Shown here: one piece after another, positions 16,728 to 25,740 of the stretch
Position numbering within the stretch: position 1 is the stretch's first letter
Layout: each line of letters opens with the position of its first letter
Source of the DNA: Clostridiales bacterium
GTDB taxonomy: Bacteria > Bacillota > Clostridia > Christensenellales > Aristaeellaceae
DNA: 64,000 nucleotides
Direction: 5' to 3'
Assembly: GCA_012728815.1 (NCBI GenBank)
Contig: JAAYEI010000050.1
Span: 18,354-82,353, forward strand
The notes under the pieces: model-generated
Database searches by the model: none
What the model was told of the DNA's origin: nothing
What the model saw: the letters and a program-made list of their open reading frames with translations, nothing else
Program-made: the position numbers and the translations under genes

Positions 16728-18176
16728 GTGGGCAAAGCGGACATCGGTGTAATCGGCCTGGCCGTGATGGGCGAAAACCTGGTGATGAACATGGAAAGCA
16801 AGGGCTTTACCGTGGCGGTGTTCAACCGCACGGTGAGCCGCGTCCGGGAGTTTGTGGAGGGCCGCGCCAAAGGCCTGAACATCCTGGGCGCGGGGACGCT
16901 GGCGGAGTTTGTGGGGCTGCTCAAGAAGCCGCGCAAGGTGCTGCTGATGGTCAAAGCCGGGCAGCCGGTGGATGATTTCATCAACCTGCTGCTCCCCCAC
17001 TTGGAAACCGGCGACATCATCATGGACGGCGGCAACAGCCACTACCCGGACACCGCCAGGCGGGTGGCCTATGTGGAAAGCCGGGGGCTGAAGTACATCG
17101 GCACCGGGGTTTCCGGCGGTGAGGAAGGGGCGCTCATGGGGCCCAGCATCATGCCCGGTGGCAGCCCGGGGGCCTGGGAGCACGTCAAGCCCATTTTGCA
17201 GGCCATTGCCGCCCAGGTGGATGGCCAGCCCTGCTGTGACTGGGTGGGCGAGGGCGGCGCCGGGCACTTTGTGAAGATGGTGCACAACGGCATTGAGTAT
17301 GGCGACATGCAGCTCATCAGCGAGGTGTACCACATGATGCGCGAGGTGCTGGGCATGACGCCCGACGAGATGGCGGAGGTGTTCGCGGACTGGAACCGGG
17401 GGGAGCTGGAAAGCTACCTGGTGGAGATTACCGCGGACATCCTGCGGGTCAAGGATGAGGACGGCAGCCCGCTCATTGACAACATCCTGGATGCAGCCGG
17501 GCAGAAGGGCACCGGCAAGTGGACCGCCCAGAACGCGCTGGAGGAAGGCGTGCCGCTGACCCTGATCACCGAGGCAGTCTTTGCCCGCGCGCTTTCCAGC
17601 GACAAGGAAGGCCGGGTGGCCGCCTCAAAGGTGCTCAGCTATCAGGGAAACGCGCGGGCGCCGGAGCGCGCCCGGCTGATCGACCAGCTGCGCCAGGCGC
17701 TGTACGCCGCCAAGATTGTGTCCTATACCCAGGGCTACATGCTCATGCGCGCGGCCGCCGGCACCTACCAGTGGAACCTGAACTACGGCGGCATCGCCAT
17801 GATGTGGCGGGGCGGCTGCATCATCCGCAGCGCCTTCCTGGGCAAAATCAAGGAGGCCTTTGACAAGAACCCGCAGCTGGAAAACCTGATGCTGGACGCC
17901 TTCTTCACAAACGCGGTGCAGCAGGCCCAGCACGCCTGGCGCAAGGTGTGCGCCACCGCCTTGCTGCACGGCATCCCCGCCCCCGCGCTGACCTCGGGCC
18001 TGGCCTTCTTTGACGGCATCCGCACCGCGTGCCTGTCGGCCAACATGCTGCAGGCCCAGCGGGACTATTTCGGTGCCCACACCTACGAGCGGGTGGACCG
18101 GCCCCGGGGCGAGTGGTTCCACACCAACTGGACGGGCAAGGGCGGCAGCACCGCCTCCTCCACCTACAATGCATAA
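16728..18176 (+). CDS. gnd: 6-phosphogluconate dehydrogenase, decarboxylating
   Basis: The product has 482 residues, the full length of the long-form enzyme, which oxidises 6-phosphogluconate to ribulose 5-phosphate and CO2. Visible signatures: GLAVMGENLVMNM (Rossmann fold), DGGNSHYPDT near 105, GTGVSGGEEGALMGPSIMPG near 125-145, and the catalytic KMVHNGIEYGDMQ near 183-195. The start is GTG with AAGGAGGG 7 bases upstream. The stop overlaps the next gene's start (ATGCATAA). Its place in a sugar-acid cluster suggests the catabolic role of draining phosphorylated gluconate rather than general pentose phosphate flux. Confidence 0.96.
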   Translation: MGKADIGVIGLAVMGENLVMNMESKGFTVAVFNRTVSRVREFVEGRAKGLNILGAGTLAEFVGLLKKPRKVLLMVKAGQPVDDFINLLLPHLETGDIIMDGGNSHYPDTARRVAYVESRGLKYIGTGVSGGEEGALMGPSIMPGGSPGAWEHVKPILQAIAAQVDGQPCCDWVGEGGAGHFVKMVHNGIEYGDMQLISEVYHMMREVLGMTPDEMAEVFADWNRGELESYLVEITADILRVKDEDGSPLIDNILDAAGQKGTGKWTAQNALEEGVPLTLITEAVFARALSSDKEGRVAASKVLSYQGNARAPERARLIDQLRQALYAAKIVSYTQGYMLMRAAAGTYQWNLNYGGIAMMWRGGCIIRSAFLGKIKEAFDKNPQLENLMLDAFFTNAVQQAQHAWRKVCATALLHGIPAPALTSGLAFFDGIRTACLSANMLQAQRDYFGAHTYERVDRPRGEWFHTNWTGKGGSTASSTYNA

Positions 18177-19446
18177 GCTGAGCGGCCTGCGCCCGCAAGC
18201 CCTGTACGCGCCGGTGGCGGGCGGCCTGACAGACAGCCAGGTGGACGGCGCGCTCAAAGCCGCCTTGACAGGGCTGAAGCCCGGGCTGCGCCGGGTGCTG
18301 CTGGTGCCGCCGGACGCCACCCGTCCCCACGCCAAGGCCGGGCTGATCACCCAGCTGCTGTACAGGTGGCTCAGCCCTGGCTGTCAGGTAGACATCCTGC
18401 CCGCCCTGGGCACCCATGTGCCGCTGAATGAGCAGGCCTGGCGCGCGATGTTCCCGGTTATCCCGTTTGAGCGCATGCTGGTGCACGACTGGCGGCACGA
18501 GGTGGTCCAGGTGGGCCTGGTGCCCGGCGGCCTGGTGTCAGAGCTGTCAAACGGGCTGATGGCGGATGACATCCCGGTGCAGGTCAGCCGCCATGTGCTC
18601 AACCCCGCCTATGACCTGATCATCAGCATCGGCCAGGTGGTGCCCCATGAGGTGGTCGGCATGGCCAACCACAGCAAGAACATCTTCATCGGCTGCGGGG
18701 GCGCGGGCGTCATCAACGCCACCCACATGCTGGGCGCGGTCTGCGGCATCGAGACCATCTTGGGCCGGGACCGCAACCCGGTGCGCGCGGTGCTGGATTA
18801 CATGGCGCAAGAATTCGCGGCGAAGCTGCCCCTGTGCTATGCCCTCACCGTGACCACCGCCCAGGCGGAGGAGGTGTGCCTGCACGGGCTGTTCATCAAC
18901 AGCGAACGCCGCGCCTTTGAGCAGGCGGTGGCCCTGTCCAGGGAGAAGAACATCACGCGCCTCAAGCGCCCTATCCCGACCTGTGTGGTGACGCTGGACG
19001 AAATGGAGTTCCAGTCCACCTGGCTGGGCAACAAGGCCATCTACCGCACCCGCATGGCCATGCAGGACGGCGGGGAACTGATCATCCTGGCGCCGGGCGT
19101 GCGTCGCTTTGGGGAGGACGGGGCTGTGGACGCCCTGATACGCAAATACGGCTACCGGGGACGGGATGCCATCCTGCAAGCAGTGGCGGACCAGGCCGAC
19201 CTGCGCGGCAACCTGTCCGCCGCAGCCCACCTGATCCTTAGCTCCAGCGAAGGGCGTTTCCGCGTCACCTACTGCACCCGGCACCTGAGCCGCGCGGAGG
19301 TGGAAGGCGTGGGCTATTCCTGGCAGAACTATGAGGAGGCAGCGGGGCAGTACGGCGGGTTGCAGCCAGGCTTAAACCTGCTGGACGATGGCAGGGAAGT
19401 GTACTTTATCCGCTACCCGGCCCTGGGGTTGTGGATGCTGGGCTGA
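18169..19446 (+). CDS. LarA-family (DUF2088) nickel-dependent hydroxyacid racemase/epimerase
   Basis: The product has 425 residues. Lactate-racemase-family residues are in register: DATRP (Arg52), VHDW (His106), VVPHEVVG (His160), Lys170 and His186. The 10- and 16-residue spacings of the last three equal those between His174, Lys184 and His200 of LarA, which bind the nickel-pincer nucleotide. The ATG at 18169 overlaps the gnd stop; no clear ribosome binding site is present, so coupled translation is likely. Next to gnd, an SDR and a sugar-acid kinase, a 2-epimerase for gluconate or another aldonate is a better guess than lactate racemase. The larB, larC and larE cofactor genes are not in this window. 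Confidence 0.85.
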   Translation: MHKLSGLRPQALYAPVAGGLTDSQVDGALKAALTGLKPGLRRVLLVPPDATRPHAKAGLITQLLYRWLSPGCQVDILPALGTHVPLNEQAWRAMFPVIPFERMLVHDWRHEVVQVGLVPGGLVSELSNGLMADDIPVQVSRHVLNPAYDLIISIGQVVPHEVVGMANHSKNIFIGCGGAGVINATHMLGAVCGIETILGRDRNPVRAVLDYMAQEFAAKLPLCYALTVTTAQAEEVCLHGLFINSERRAFEQAVALSREKNITRLKRPIPTCVVTLDEMEFQSTWLGNKAIYRTRMAMQDGGELIILAPGVRRFGEDGAVDALIRKYGYRGRDAILQAVADQADLRGNLSAAAHLILSSSEGRFRVTYCTRHLSRAEVEGVGYSWQNYEEAAGQYGGLQPGLNLLDDGREVYFIRYPALGLWMLG

Positions 19447-19481
19447 CGCCCTTCCCCTGCGCGCCATCGCGCCGGGTCTGG

Positions 19482-19505
19482 TGCCCCGCCTGTCCTGGCG
19501 GGGCA
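19482..19505 (+). terminator. Possible terminator after the sugar-acid cluster
   Basis: A 9-bp stem (TGCCCCGCC / GGCGGGGCA) with a 6-base loop lies 35 bp past the LarA-family stop. A T-run appears only after 10 further bases, so termination strength is uncertain. Confidence 0.45.
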
Positions 19506-19613
19506 TCTGGCACGGGTTTTGATACCATCTCAGGTCCCCTGTCTTCAAGCTGAGAATCATCACGCAACAGTATAAGTGCATTCTGTCTTATCCACAGCAA
19601 CAAAGGAGGACAC

Positions 19614-20786
19614 ATGGCAGGACGGGTCTACCTGAAACCCACCAAGGAGGCGCGGGTGCTGGCCGGCCACCCCTGGGTGTTCGCCAGCGACATTGACCGG
19701 GCTGAACGCGGGGTGCAGGACGGCGATGTGGTCAGTGTGGTGGCCGCGCGCGGGCGGCCTTTGGGGCAGGCGGTGTACAATGCCCGCTCCCAGATCACCC
19801 TGCGCATGCTGACCACGGGCGAGGAGCAGGTGGACAGCGCCTTCATCCACCAGCGGGTGGCCCAGGCCATCCAACTGCGCCGCCAGCTGGGCTTGCTGGG
19901 GGCCTGCCGCCTGATCAACGCCGAGAGTGACAGGCTGCCGGCCGTGGTTGTGGACATGTTTGCAGACGTTTTGAGCGTGCAGATCCTGTCCCTGGGCATG
20001 GCGCGCTTTGAGCAGGACCTTGTGGACGTGCTGGTCAGGGAGCTGGCCCCCCAGGGCATCTGGGCCCGCAACGATGTGCCGGTGCGGGCGCTGGAGGGCA
20101 TGGCGCAGGCCACCGGCCTGCTGTATGGCCAGGTGCCTGATACGGTAGAGATACAGGAGAATGGCTTGCGCATGCTGGTGGACGTAAAACATGGGCAGAA
20201 GACCGGCTATTTCCTGGACCAGCGGGAAAACCGCGCCGCCCTGGCCTCCTACGCCAAGGGGGCACGGATGCTGGACATCTGCACCCATACCGGTTCCTTT
20301 GCCCTGCACGCCGCCATGTATGGCGCAAGGGAGGTGACCGGGGTGGACCTGTCCGGCCAGGCGCTGGGCACCGCCTATGAAAACGCGAGGCTGAACAGCT
20401 TCAGCCAGGTCAATTTTGTGATGGCCAACGCCTTTGACTATTTGCGCGAGCAGTCCGACCGCGGGGAGCAATATGACCTGATCGTGCTGGACCCGCCCGC
20501 CTTCGCCAAGAACCGCGCCAGCCTGCCTGGCGCCACTAAGGGCTACAAGGAAATCAACCTGCGCGCCATGAAGATGCTTGCGGACGGCGGCATCCTGGTC
20601 AGCTGCTCCTGCTCGCAGAACATGCTGCCTGACCGCTTCCGCGACACCGTGCAGGAAGCCGCCCGGGACGCGCGGGTGGGCCTGCAGCTGCTGGAGTGGC
20701 GCGGGGCCGGGCGCGACCACCCCAGCCTGCCCGCGGCGGCGGAGACCAACTACCTCAAGTGCGGCATCTTCCGGGTGCTGCGCTGA
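19614..20786 (+). CDS. rlmI: Class I SAM-dependent rRNA methyltransferase (RlmI-like, 23S rRNA m5C)
   Basis: The product has 390 residues. An N-terminal PUA domain (about 1-75, with GHPWVFASDI) precedes an RlmI/YccW central domain and a SAM-binding Rossmann fold. FLDQRENR near 205 and MLDICTHTGSFALHAA near 222-237 (motif I), VTGVDLSG near 245, IVLDPPAF near 292 (motif IV) and SCSCSQNM near 330 are the family landmarks. AAAGGAGGACAC precedes the ATG. RlmI methylates C1962 of E. coli 23S rRNA; the Firmicute ortholog is presumed to do the same. Confidence 0.92.
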   Translation: MAGRVYLKPTKEARVLAGHPWVFASDIDRAERGVQDGDVVSVVAARGRPLGQAVYNARSQITLRMLTTGEEQVDSAFIHQRVAQAIQLRRQLGLLGACRLINAESDRLPAVVVDMFADVLSVQILSLGMARFEQDLVDVLVRELAPQGIWARNDVPVRALEGMAQATGLLYGQVPDTVEIQENGLRMLVDVKHGQKTGYFLDQRENRAALASYAKGARMLDICTHTGSFALHAAMYGAREVTGVDLSGQALGTAYENARLNSFSQVNFVMANAFDYLREQSDRGEQYDLIVLDPPAFAKNRASLPGATKGYKEINLRAMKMLADGGILVSCSCSQNMLPDRFRDTVQEAARDARVGLQLLEWRGAGRDHPSLPAAAETNYLKCGIFRVLR

Positions 20787-20895
20787 GAAGCGTCTTCACA
20801 AACGCAGCAAGAGACAGCGCCCGCGCGGCGCAACCCGCCCTAGCTTCTAAACCAGGTCAACCATGGCATACAAGACCCCACCCCCCCTGCGCGCC

Positions 20896-20924
20896 TTGCC
20901 GGGGCCCGCTTTCCTATGTATAAT
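20896..20924 (+). promoter_or_regulatory. Promoter of glnS
   Basis: TTGCCG (20896-20901), 17-bp spacer, perfect TATAAT (20919-20924), 30 bp before the ATG. Confidence 0.75.
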
Positions 20925-20953
20925 ACGGGCATCAGAGGAAGGGCGGGCTTTGC

Positions 20954-22654
20954 ATGAGCGTTGAGCGGGAAAAATCCAATTTTATCTGGGACATCATTGA
21001 CCAGGAATTGAAGGAAGGCCGGGTGGAGCGGGTTCACACGCGCTTCCCGCCGGAGCCCAACGGCTACCTGCACATCGGGCACTGCAAGGCCCTGGTGGCC
21101 GATTTTGCCACTGCTGAGCGTTACGGCGGCCTGTGCAACCTGCGCTTTGATGACACCAACCCGGAAAAAGAAGAGACCGAGTATGTGGATGGCATCATGG
21201 AGGACATCCGCTGGCTGGGCTTTGAATGGAACGGCGGGCTGTATTTTGCCAGCGATTATTACCAGCAGTGCTATGACATCGCCGAGGACTTCATCAAGCG
21301 CGGCTTGGCCTATGTGGACGAGCTGAGCCAGGAGCAGATCCGCGAGTACCGCGGCAGCCTGACCCAGCCCGGCCGCAACAGCCCCTTCCGCGACCGCCCG
21401 GCAGAGGAGAGCCTGGACCTTTTCCGCCGCATGCGCGCCGGGGAGTTCCCCGAGGGCAGCTATGTGCTGCGCAGCAAGATTGACATGGCCTCGCCCAACA
21501 TCAACATGCGCGACCCGGTCATGTACCGCATCCTGTATAAAGAGCACCACCGCACCGGCAATGACTGGTGCATCTACCCGATGTACGACTTCTCCCACCC
21601 CCTGGGCGACGCCATTGAGGGCATCACCCACAGCCTGTGCTCCCTGGAGTATGAGGACCACCGCCCCCTGTATGACTGGGCGGTGGAAAACGCGGGCTTC
21701 CGGGAGAAGCACAAGGACAAGCACGGCTACAACACCTATGGCCCCAGGCAGATTGAGTTTGCCCGGCTCAACCTCACCCGCACGGTGATGAGCAAGCGCC
21801 ACCTGCGCACGCTGGTGGAGGGCGGCCATGTCTCCGGCTGGGATGACCCCCGCATGCCCACCCTGGTTGGCATGCGCCGGCGCGGTTACACCCCCGAGGC
21901 CATCCGCGACTTCATTGACCGGGTGGGCCTTGCCAAGGCGGACAGCGTGGTGGACCTGGGCCTGCTGGAATTCTGCGTGCGCAACGACCTGGGCGCCCGC
22001 GTGCCGCGGGTGATGGCGGTGCTCAAGCCGCTGCGGGTGGTGCTGAGCAACTGGCCGGAAGGCAAAACCGATGAACTGGAGCATGAAAACCATCCAGACC
22101 ACCCTGAGTTTGGCAGCCGCAAGGTGGCCCTTGGCCGGGAGATCTTCATCGAGCAGGATGACTTCATGGAAGACCCCCCCGGCAGATTCTTCCGCCTCAA
22201 ACCCGGCGGCGAGGTGCGCCTGAAGGGCGCCTACATCATCAAGTGCGAGGACGTCATCAAGAACGATCAGGGCGGCATTGACCACCTTGTCTGCTCCGTG
22301 GACCTGGACAGCCGCAGCGGCAGCCCCGGCGCCGCGCGCAAGGTGAAGGGCACCCTGCACTGGGTGAATGCTGACACCGCGCTGCCCTTTGTGGGCCGGC
22401 TGTATGAGCCGCTGCTGGCAAACCCCGATGACCTGGACGATGAAAGCGACAGGAAGGATTTTGTCGCCCGCCTGAACCCCAACAGCCTCACCACCGTGCA
22501 CGGCCTGATGGAGCCCAGCCTGGCTGACGCCCAGGTGGGGGACACGTTCCAGTTCCTGCGCAACGGCTACTTCTGCAAGGACCGGGACTCCACCCCTGAG
22601 CTGCCCGTGTTCAACCTGGTGGTGGGCCTGAAGGACAGCTACAGGCCGCAGTAG
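20954..22654 (+). CDS. glnS: Glutaminyl-tRNA synthetase
   Basis: The product has 566 residues. Class I signature GYLHIGHCKA near 37-46 and the KMSKS-type loop VMSKRHLR near 278. FARLNLTRT and the C-terminal anticodon-binding beta-barrels (REIFIEQDDF, RLKGAYIIKCEDV, VNADTALPFVGRLYEPLL) are those of GlnRS, not GluRS. It lies just upstream of gltX but has its own promoter. A free GlnRS means Gln-tRNA is made directly, so GatCAB would be needed only for Asn-tRNA if at all. Confidence 0.97.
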   Translation: MSVEREKSNFIWDIIDQELKEGRVERVHTRFPPEPNGYLHIGHCKALVADFATAERYGGLCNLRFDDTNPEKEETEYVDGIMEDIRWLGFEWNGGLYFASDYYQQCYDIAEDFIKRGLAYVDELSQEQIREYRGSLTQPGRNSPFRDRPAEESLDLFRRMRAGEFPEGSYVLRSKIDMASPNINMRDPVMYRILYKEHHRTGNDWCIYPMYDFSHPLGDAIEGITHSLCSLEYEDHRPLYDWAVENAGFREKHKDKHGYNTYGPRQIEFARLNLTRTVMSKRHLRTLVEGGHVSGWDDPRMPTLVGMRRRGYTPEAIRDFIDRVGLAKADSVVDLGLLEFCVRNDLGARVPRVMAVLKPLRVVLSNWPEGKTDELEHENHPDHPEFGSRKVALGREIFIEQDDFMEDPPGRFFRLKPGGEVRLKGAYIIKCEDVIKNDQGGIDHLVCSVDLDSRSGSPGAARKVKGTLHWVNADTALPFVGRLYEPLLANPDDLDDESDRKDFVARLNPNSLTTVHGLMEPSLADAQVGDTFQFLRNGYFCKDRDSTPELPVFNLVVGLKDSYRPQ

Positions 22655-22801
22655 GACAGGGATGCCAAAGGGCCGGCTCCCTGGGAACCTTTTGACAATC
22701 ATAGGGTTCCGTCCCGTTCAAAGAGCTTTCATTATTTCCTTTGGTTGATACCAGAGTGATGCCGGCGGGCGTTGATTGCGCGCCGGCAGCAAAGGAGCGC
22801 C

Positions 22802-24256
22802 ATGACCAAGGTACGTACCCGTTTCGCCCCCTCCCCCACCGGCTTCATGCACCTGGGCGGCCTGCGCACAGCTCTGTATTGCTACCTGTTCACCAGAAAG
22901 CACCAGGGCACCTTTATCCTGCGCATTGAGGACACCGACCAGGAACGCTTTGTTGAGGGCGCCACCCAGGTGATTTACGACACGCTGCGCGCCTGCGGCA
23001 TGAACTGGGATGAGGGGCCGGACATCGGCGGCCCGGTGGCGCCCTACATCCAGTCCCAGCGCAAGGACAGCTACCTCCCCCATGCCGAGCGCCTCATCAA
23101 AAGCGGCCATGCCTACCGCTGCTTTTGCACCCGGGAGGAGCTGCAGCAGCGCCGCGAGACGGCGGAGGCGCGCGGGGACACCTGGAAGTATGACAAGCAC
23201 TGCCTGGGGCTGAGCCAGGAAGAAATTGACAGCAAGCTGGCCGCCGGGCTGCCCCACGTGGTGCGGCAGAACACGCCGCTGACTGGCGAGAGCAGCTTTG
23301 ATGACCTGGTTTTTGGCCACATCGCCGCCCCCAATGACACCCTGGATGACATGGTGCTCCTCAAGCAGGATGGCATGCCCACCTACAACTTCGCAAATGT
23401 GGTGGATGACCATACCATGGGCATCACCCATGTGATCCGCGGGATGGAGTATCTGTCCTCCACCCCCAAATACAACCTGCTCTACCAGGCGCTGGGCTGG
23501 CCCATCCCCCAGTACATCCACCTGCCCACCGTCATGCGCGACAGCAAGCACAAGCTGTCCAAGCGCGACGGGGACGCCTACTACAGCGATTTTGTCAAAA
23601 GGGGCTACCTGACGGAGGCCCTCATCAACTACCTGGCGCTTGTGGGCTGGAACCCGGGTGATGAGCGGGAGTTCTTCACCATGGACGAGCTGGTGGACGC
23701 CTTCAGCGTGGCGGGCCTGTCCAAGTCCCCGGCCATCTTTGACATCAACAAGCTCACCTGGTTCAACACCGAGTACATCCGCAGGCTGCCGCCGGATGAA
23801 TACCTGCAGCTGGCCCAGCCCTGGTTTGACAAGGCGCTGCAGGGCCAGCCAATGGACATCCCCCGCCTGGCGCAGTTGATGCAGGGGCGCACCGAGGTGT
23901 TTGAGCGTATCCCGGACATGATCGCTTTCCTGCGTGAACGCCCTGCCTTTGACAGCGCGCTGTATGACAACAAAAAGCAGAAGAGCAGCCTGGACAGCAC
24001 GCCCGGCGCGCTGGAGCTGGCGCGCGGCCTGCTCAGCCAAATCCAGGAGTGGACCGAGCCCAACATCCACCAGGCGTTGATGACAGGCATTGCGGCGGCG
24101 GGCCTGAAGAACGGCACCGTGCTCTGGCCGCTGCGCATCGCCTTGTCCGGCCAGCTGTCCACCCCCGGGGGCGCGATAGAAATCGCCTACCTGCTGGGGC
24201 GGGAGGAGGCCCTGCGCCGCCTGGACAGCGCGCGGGCCGCGCTGACTTCGGGCTGA
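22802..24256 (+). CDS. gltX: Glutamyl-tRNA synthetase
   Basis: The product has 484 residues. The class I HIGH variant is FMHLGGLRTALY near 14-25, and KHKLSKRDGDAYY near 245 is the KMSKS loop. CxC-type zinc ligands are not obvious (RCFCTREE near 107-114 is only a partial match). AAAGGAGCGCC precedes the ATG at 22802, which is preferred over an upstream in-frame ATG at 22772 that would add ten unconserved residues. The 147-bp gap after glnS contains no T-box or clear promoter. Confidence 0.96.
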   Translation: MTKVRTRFAPSPTGFMHLGGLRTALYCYLFTRKHQGTFILRIEDTDQERFVEGATQVIYDTLRACGMNWDEGPDIGGPVAPYIQSQRKDSYLPHAERLIKSGHAYRCFCTREELQQRRETAEARGDTWKYDKHCLGLSQEEIDSKLAAGLPHVVRQNTPLTGESSFDDLVFGHIAAPNDTLDDMVLLKQDGMPTYNFANVVDDHTMGITHVIRGMEYLSSTPKYNLLYQALGWPIPQYIHLPTVMRDSKHKLSKRDGDAYYSDFVKRGYLTEALINYLALVGWNPGDEREFFTMDELVDAFSVAGLSKSPAIFDINKLTWFNTEYIRRLPPDEYLQLAQPWFDKALQGQPMDIPRLAQLMQGRTEVFERIPDMIAFLRERPAFDSALYDNKKQKSSLDSTPGALELARGLLSQIQEWTEPNIHQALMTGIAAAGLKNGTVLWPLRIALSGQLSTPGGAIEIAYLLGREEALRRLDSARAALTSG

Positions 24257-24312
24257 AGCGGTCAAGTTATGGTAAAAACCGGATGAATATGGCCAGATAT
24301 GACGTAAACGCC

Positions 24313-24341
24313 TTGTAAGACCGGGCGCAACTGTGTATACT
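24313..24341 (+). promoter_or_regulatory. Promoter of the HPr-like gene
   Basis: TTGTAA (24313-24318), 17-bp spacer, TATACT (24336-24341), 31 bp before the ATG. Confidence 0.65.
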
Positions 24342-24371
24342 GTGCCCAGACAATATTGGAGGAAGAGAACG

Positions 24372-24599
24372 ATGAAATCAGTACCGATCAAACTCAGTTT
24401 CGCGGAAGAGGTCAAGACCTTTGTGAACGTGGCCAACCGCTACGATTATGACATGGACCTGCGGGCCGGGCGCCATGTGGTGGACGCCAAGTCCATCCTG
24501 GGCATATTTTCTTTGGACCTGAGCAAGCCCATCACCCTGGAGGTGTACGCGGAGGACTGCGATGACCTGCTGGAGGAGCTCAAGGCCTTCATCGTCTGA
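24372..24599 (+). CDS. HPr-like protein lacking the phosphorylated histidine
   Basis: The product has 75 residues with an HPr fold pattern: VDAKSILGIFSLDL corresponds to the HPr Ser46-region helix, and ITLEVYAEDCDDLLEEL to the C-terminal strand and helix. The N-terminal loop, which in HPr carries the PEP-phosphorylated His15, reads VNRYDYDMDLRAG-like sequence here with no His (AEEVKTFVNVANRYDYDMDL). It therefore cannot act as a normal PTS phosphocarrier. The Ser-46 equivalent in AKSILG is kept, so a Crh-like regulatory role via HPr kinase is possible but inferred. GGAGGAAG precedes the ATG; it is monocistronic with its own promoter and terminator. Confidence 0.85.
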   Translation: MKSVPIKLSFAEEVKTFVNVANRYDYDMDLRAGRHVVDAKSILGIFSLDLSKPITLEVYAEDCDDLLEELKAFIV

Positions 24600-24616
24600 G
24601 ATACAGATTGACCCTG

Positions 24617-24646
24617 CTGCCGCGCCCCGCTGCCCGGCAGTTTTTT
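24617..24646 (+). terminator. Terminator after the HPr-like gene
   Basis: The stem CTGCCG / CGGCAG is directly followed by six T residues, 18 bp past the stop. Confidence 0.75.
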
Positions 24647-24683
24647 CATGCCTGGCGCCACCCCGGCCCATGGCCCGGGCAAC

Positions 24684-24712
24684 TTGACATCCGCGGGCGG
24701 ATATGATGAGAT
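24684..24712 (+). promoter_or_regulatory. Candidate promoter with embedded inverted repeat, GH130 gene
   Basis: TTGACA (24684-24689) and TGAGAT (24707-24712) with a 17-bp spacer. A perfect inverted repeat ATCCGC-GG-GCGGAT (24689-24702) fills the spacer and would be a good site for a sugar-responsive repressor. An alternative -10, TATGAT at 24703-24708, is poorly spaced. Confidence 0.45.
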
Positions 24713-24765
24713 GCGGCCAGCAAAGCGCGTACGCGCGAACATAAATATTACATCAGGAGGTAAAT

Positions 24766-25740
24766 ATGGCCAGAATCCTTGGAAATGCCCTGCCCAACAT
24801 GCCCTGGGAGGACAAGCCAAAAGGCTGCCAGGCCCCGGTGTGGCGCTACAGCGGCAACCCCATCATCCACCGGGACGCCATCCCATCCTCCAACAGCGTC
24901 TTCAACTCCGCCGCGGTGGCTTACAAGGGGAAGTTCGCCGGGGTGTTCCGCTGTGACAACAAGGCGCTGGAGATGAACATCCATGCCGGCTTCTCCGATG
25001 ACGGCATCAACTGGCGGATAGACCATGAGCCCATCCACTTTGAAGGCGATCCCCATGTCACCCGTTTGCAGTACCGCTATGACGCGCGGGTGTGCGAGGT
25101 GGAGGGCAAATACTATGTGGTCTGGTGCAATGGCTACCACGGCCCCACCATCGGCCTGGGCTGGACGGAGGATTTCAAGACCTTCCACCAGCTGGAGAAC
25201 GCCTTCCTGCCCTACAACCGCAACGGCGTGCTCTTCCCGCGCAAGGTCAAGGGCCACTACCTGATGCTCAGCCGGCCATCGGACACCGGGCACACGGCCT
25301 TTGGCGACATCTTTGTCAGCCAGAGCCCGGACCTGGTGTACTGGGGCCGCCACCGCCACGTGTTTGGCACGGCGGGGGGCTGGCAATCCACCAAGGTAGG
25401 CGCCGGGCCCACCCCCATCGAGACGGACGAGGGCTGGCTGATGATCTACCACGGCGTCATCACCACCTGCAACGGCTATGTCTACCGCTTTGGCGCGGCG
25501 CTGCTGGACCTGGAGGAGCCCTGGAAGGTCATCACCCGGGGCGCCTGGTACCTGCTGGGGCCCGAGACCCTGTATGAGCAGGCGGGCGACGTGCCCGGGG
25601 TGACCTTTCCCTGCGCCGCGCTGACAGACGCTCTGACTGGCCGCATCGCCATCTACTACGGCTGCGCGGACACCGTGACCGGGCTGTGCTTCACCACAGT
25701 GAACGAGGTGCTGGATTACATCAGGGAGAACCCGATGTGA
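24766..25740 (+). CDS. GH130 beta-mannoside phosphorylase/hydrolase
   Basis: The product has 324 residues with a five-bladed beta-propeller pattern. GH130 landmarks: NPIIHRD near 25, SVFNSAAV near 44, DPRV-like RYDARVC near 104, LPYNRNGVLFPRK near 147-159, MLSRPSD near 168, and GAGPTPIETDEGWLMIYHG near 207-225. These enzymes phosphorolyse beta-mannosides such as Man-GlcNAc, Man-Glc or beta-1,2-mannobiose to mannose 1-phosphate. CAGGAGGTAAAT precedes the ATG. The stop overlaps the start of the M19 dipeptidase gene (ATGTGA). The GH130 subfamily, and so the substrate, needs a phylogeny. Confidence 0.92.
   Translation: MARILGNALPNMPWEDKPKGCQAPVWRYSGNPIIHRDAIPSSNSVFNSAAVAYKGKFAGVFRCDNKALEMNIHAGFSDDGINWRIDHEPIHFEGDPHVTRLQYRYDARVCEVEGKYYVVWCNGYHGPTIGLGWTEDFKTFHQLENAFLPYNRNGVLFPRKVKGHYLMLSRPSDTGHTAFGDIFVSQSPDLVYWGRHRHVFGTAGGWQSTKVGAGPTPIETDEGWLMIYHGVITTCNGYVYRFGAALLDLEEPWKVITRGAWYLLGPETLYEQAGDVPGVTFPCAALTDALTGRIAIYYGCADTVTGLCFTTVNEVLDYIRENPM

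Noticed and set aside
20787..22801. T-box leaders before glnS or gltX
   Set aside because: No AGGGTGG-type T-box sequence or antiterminator pair is present in either upstream gap.
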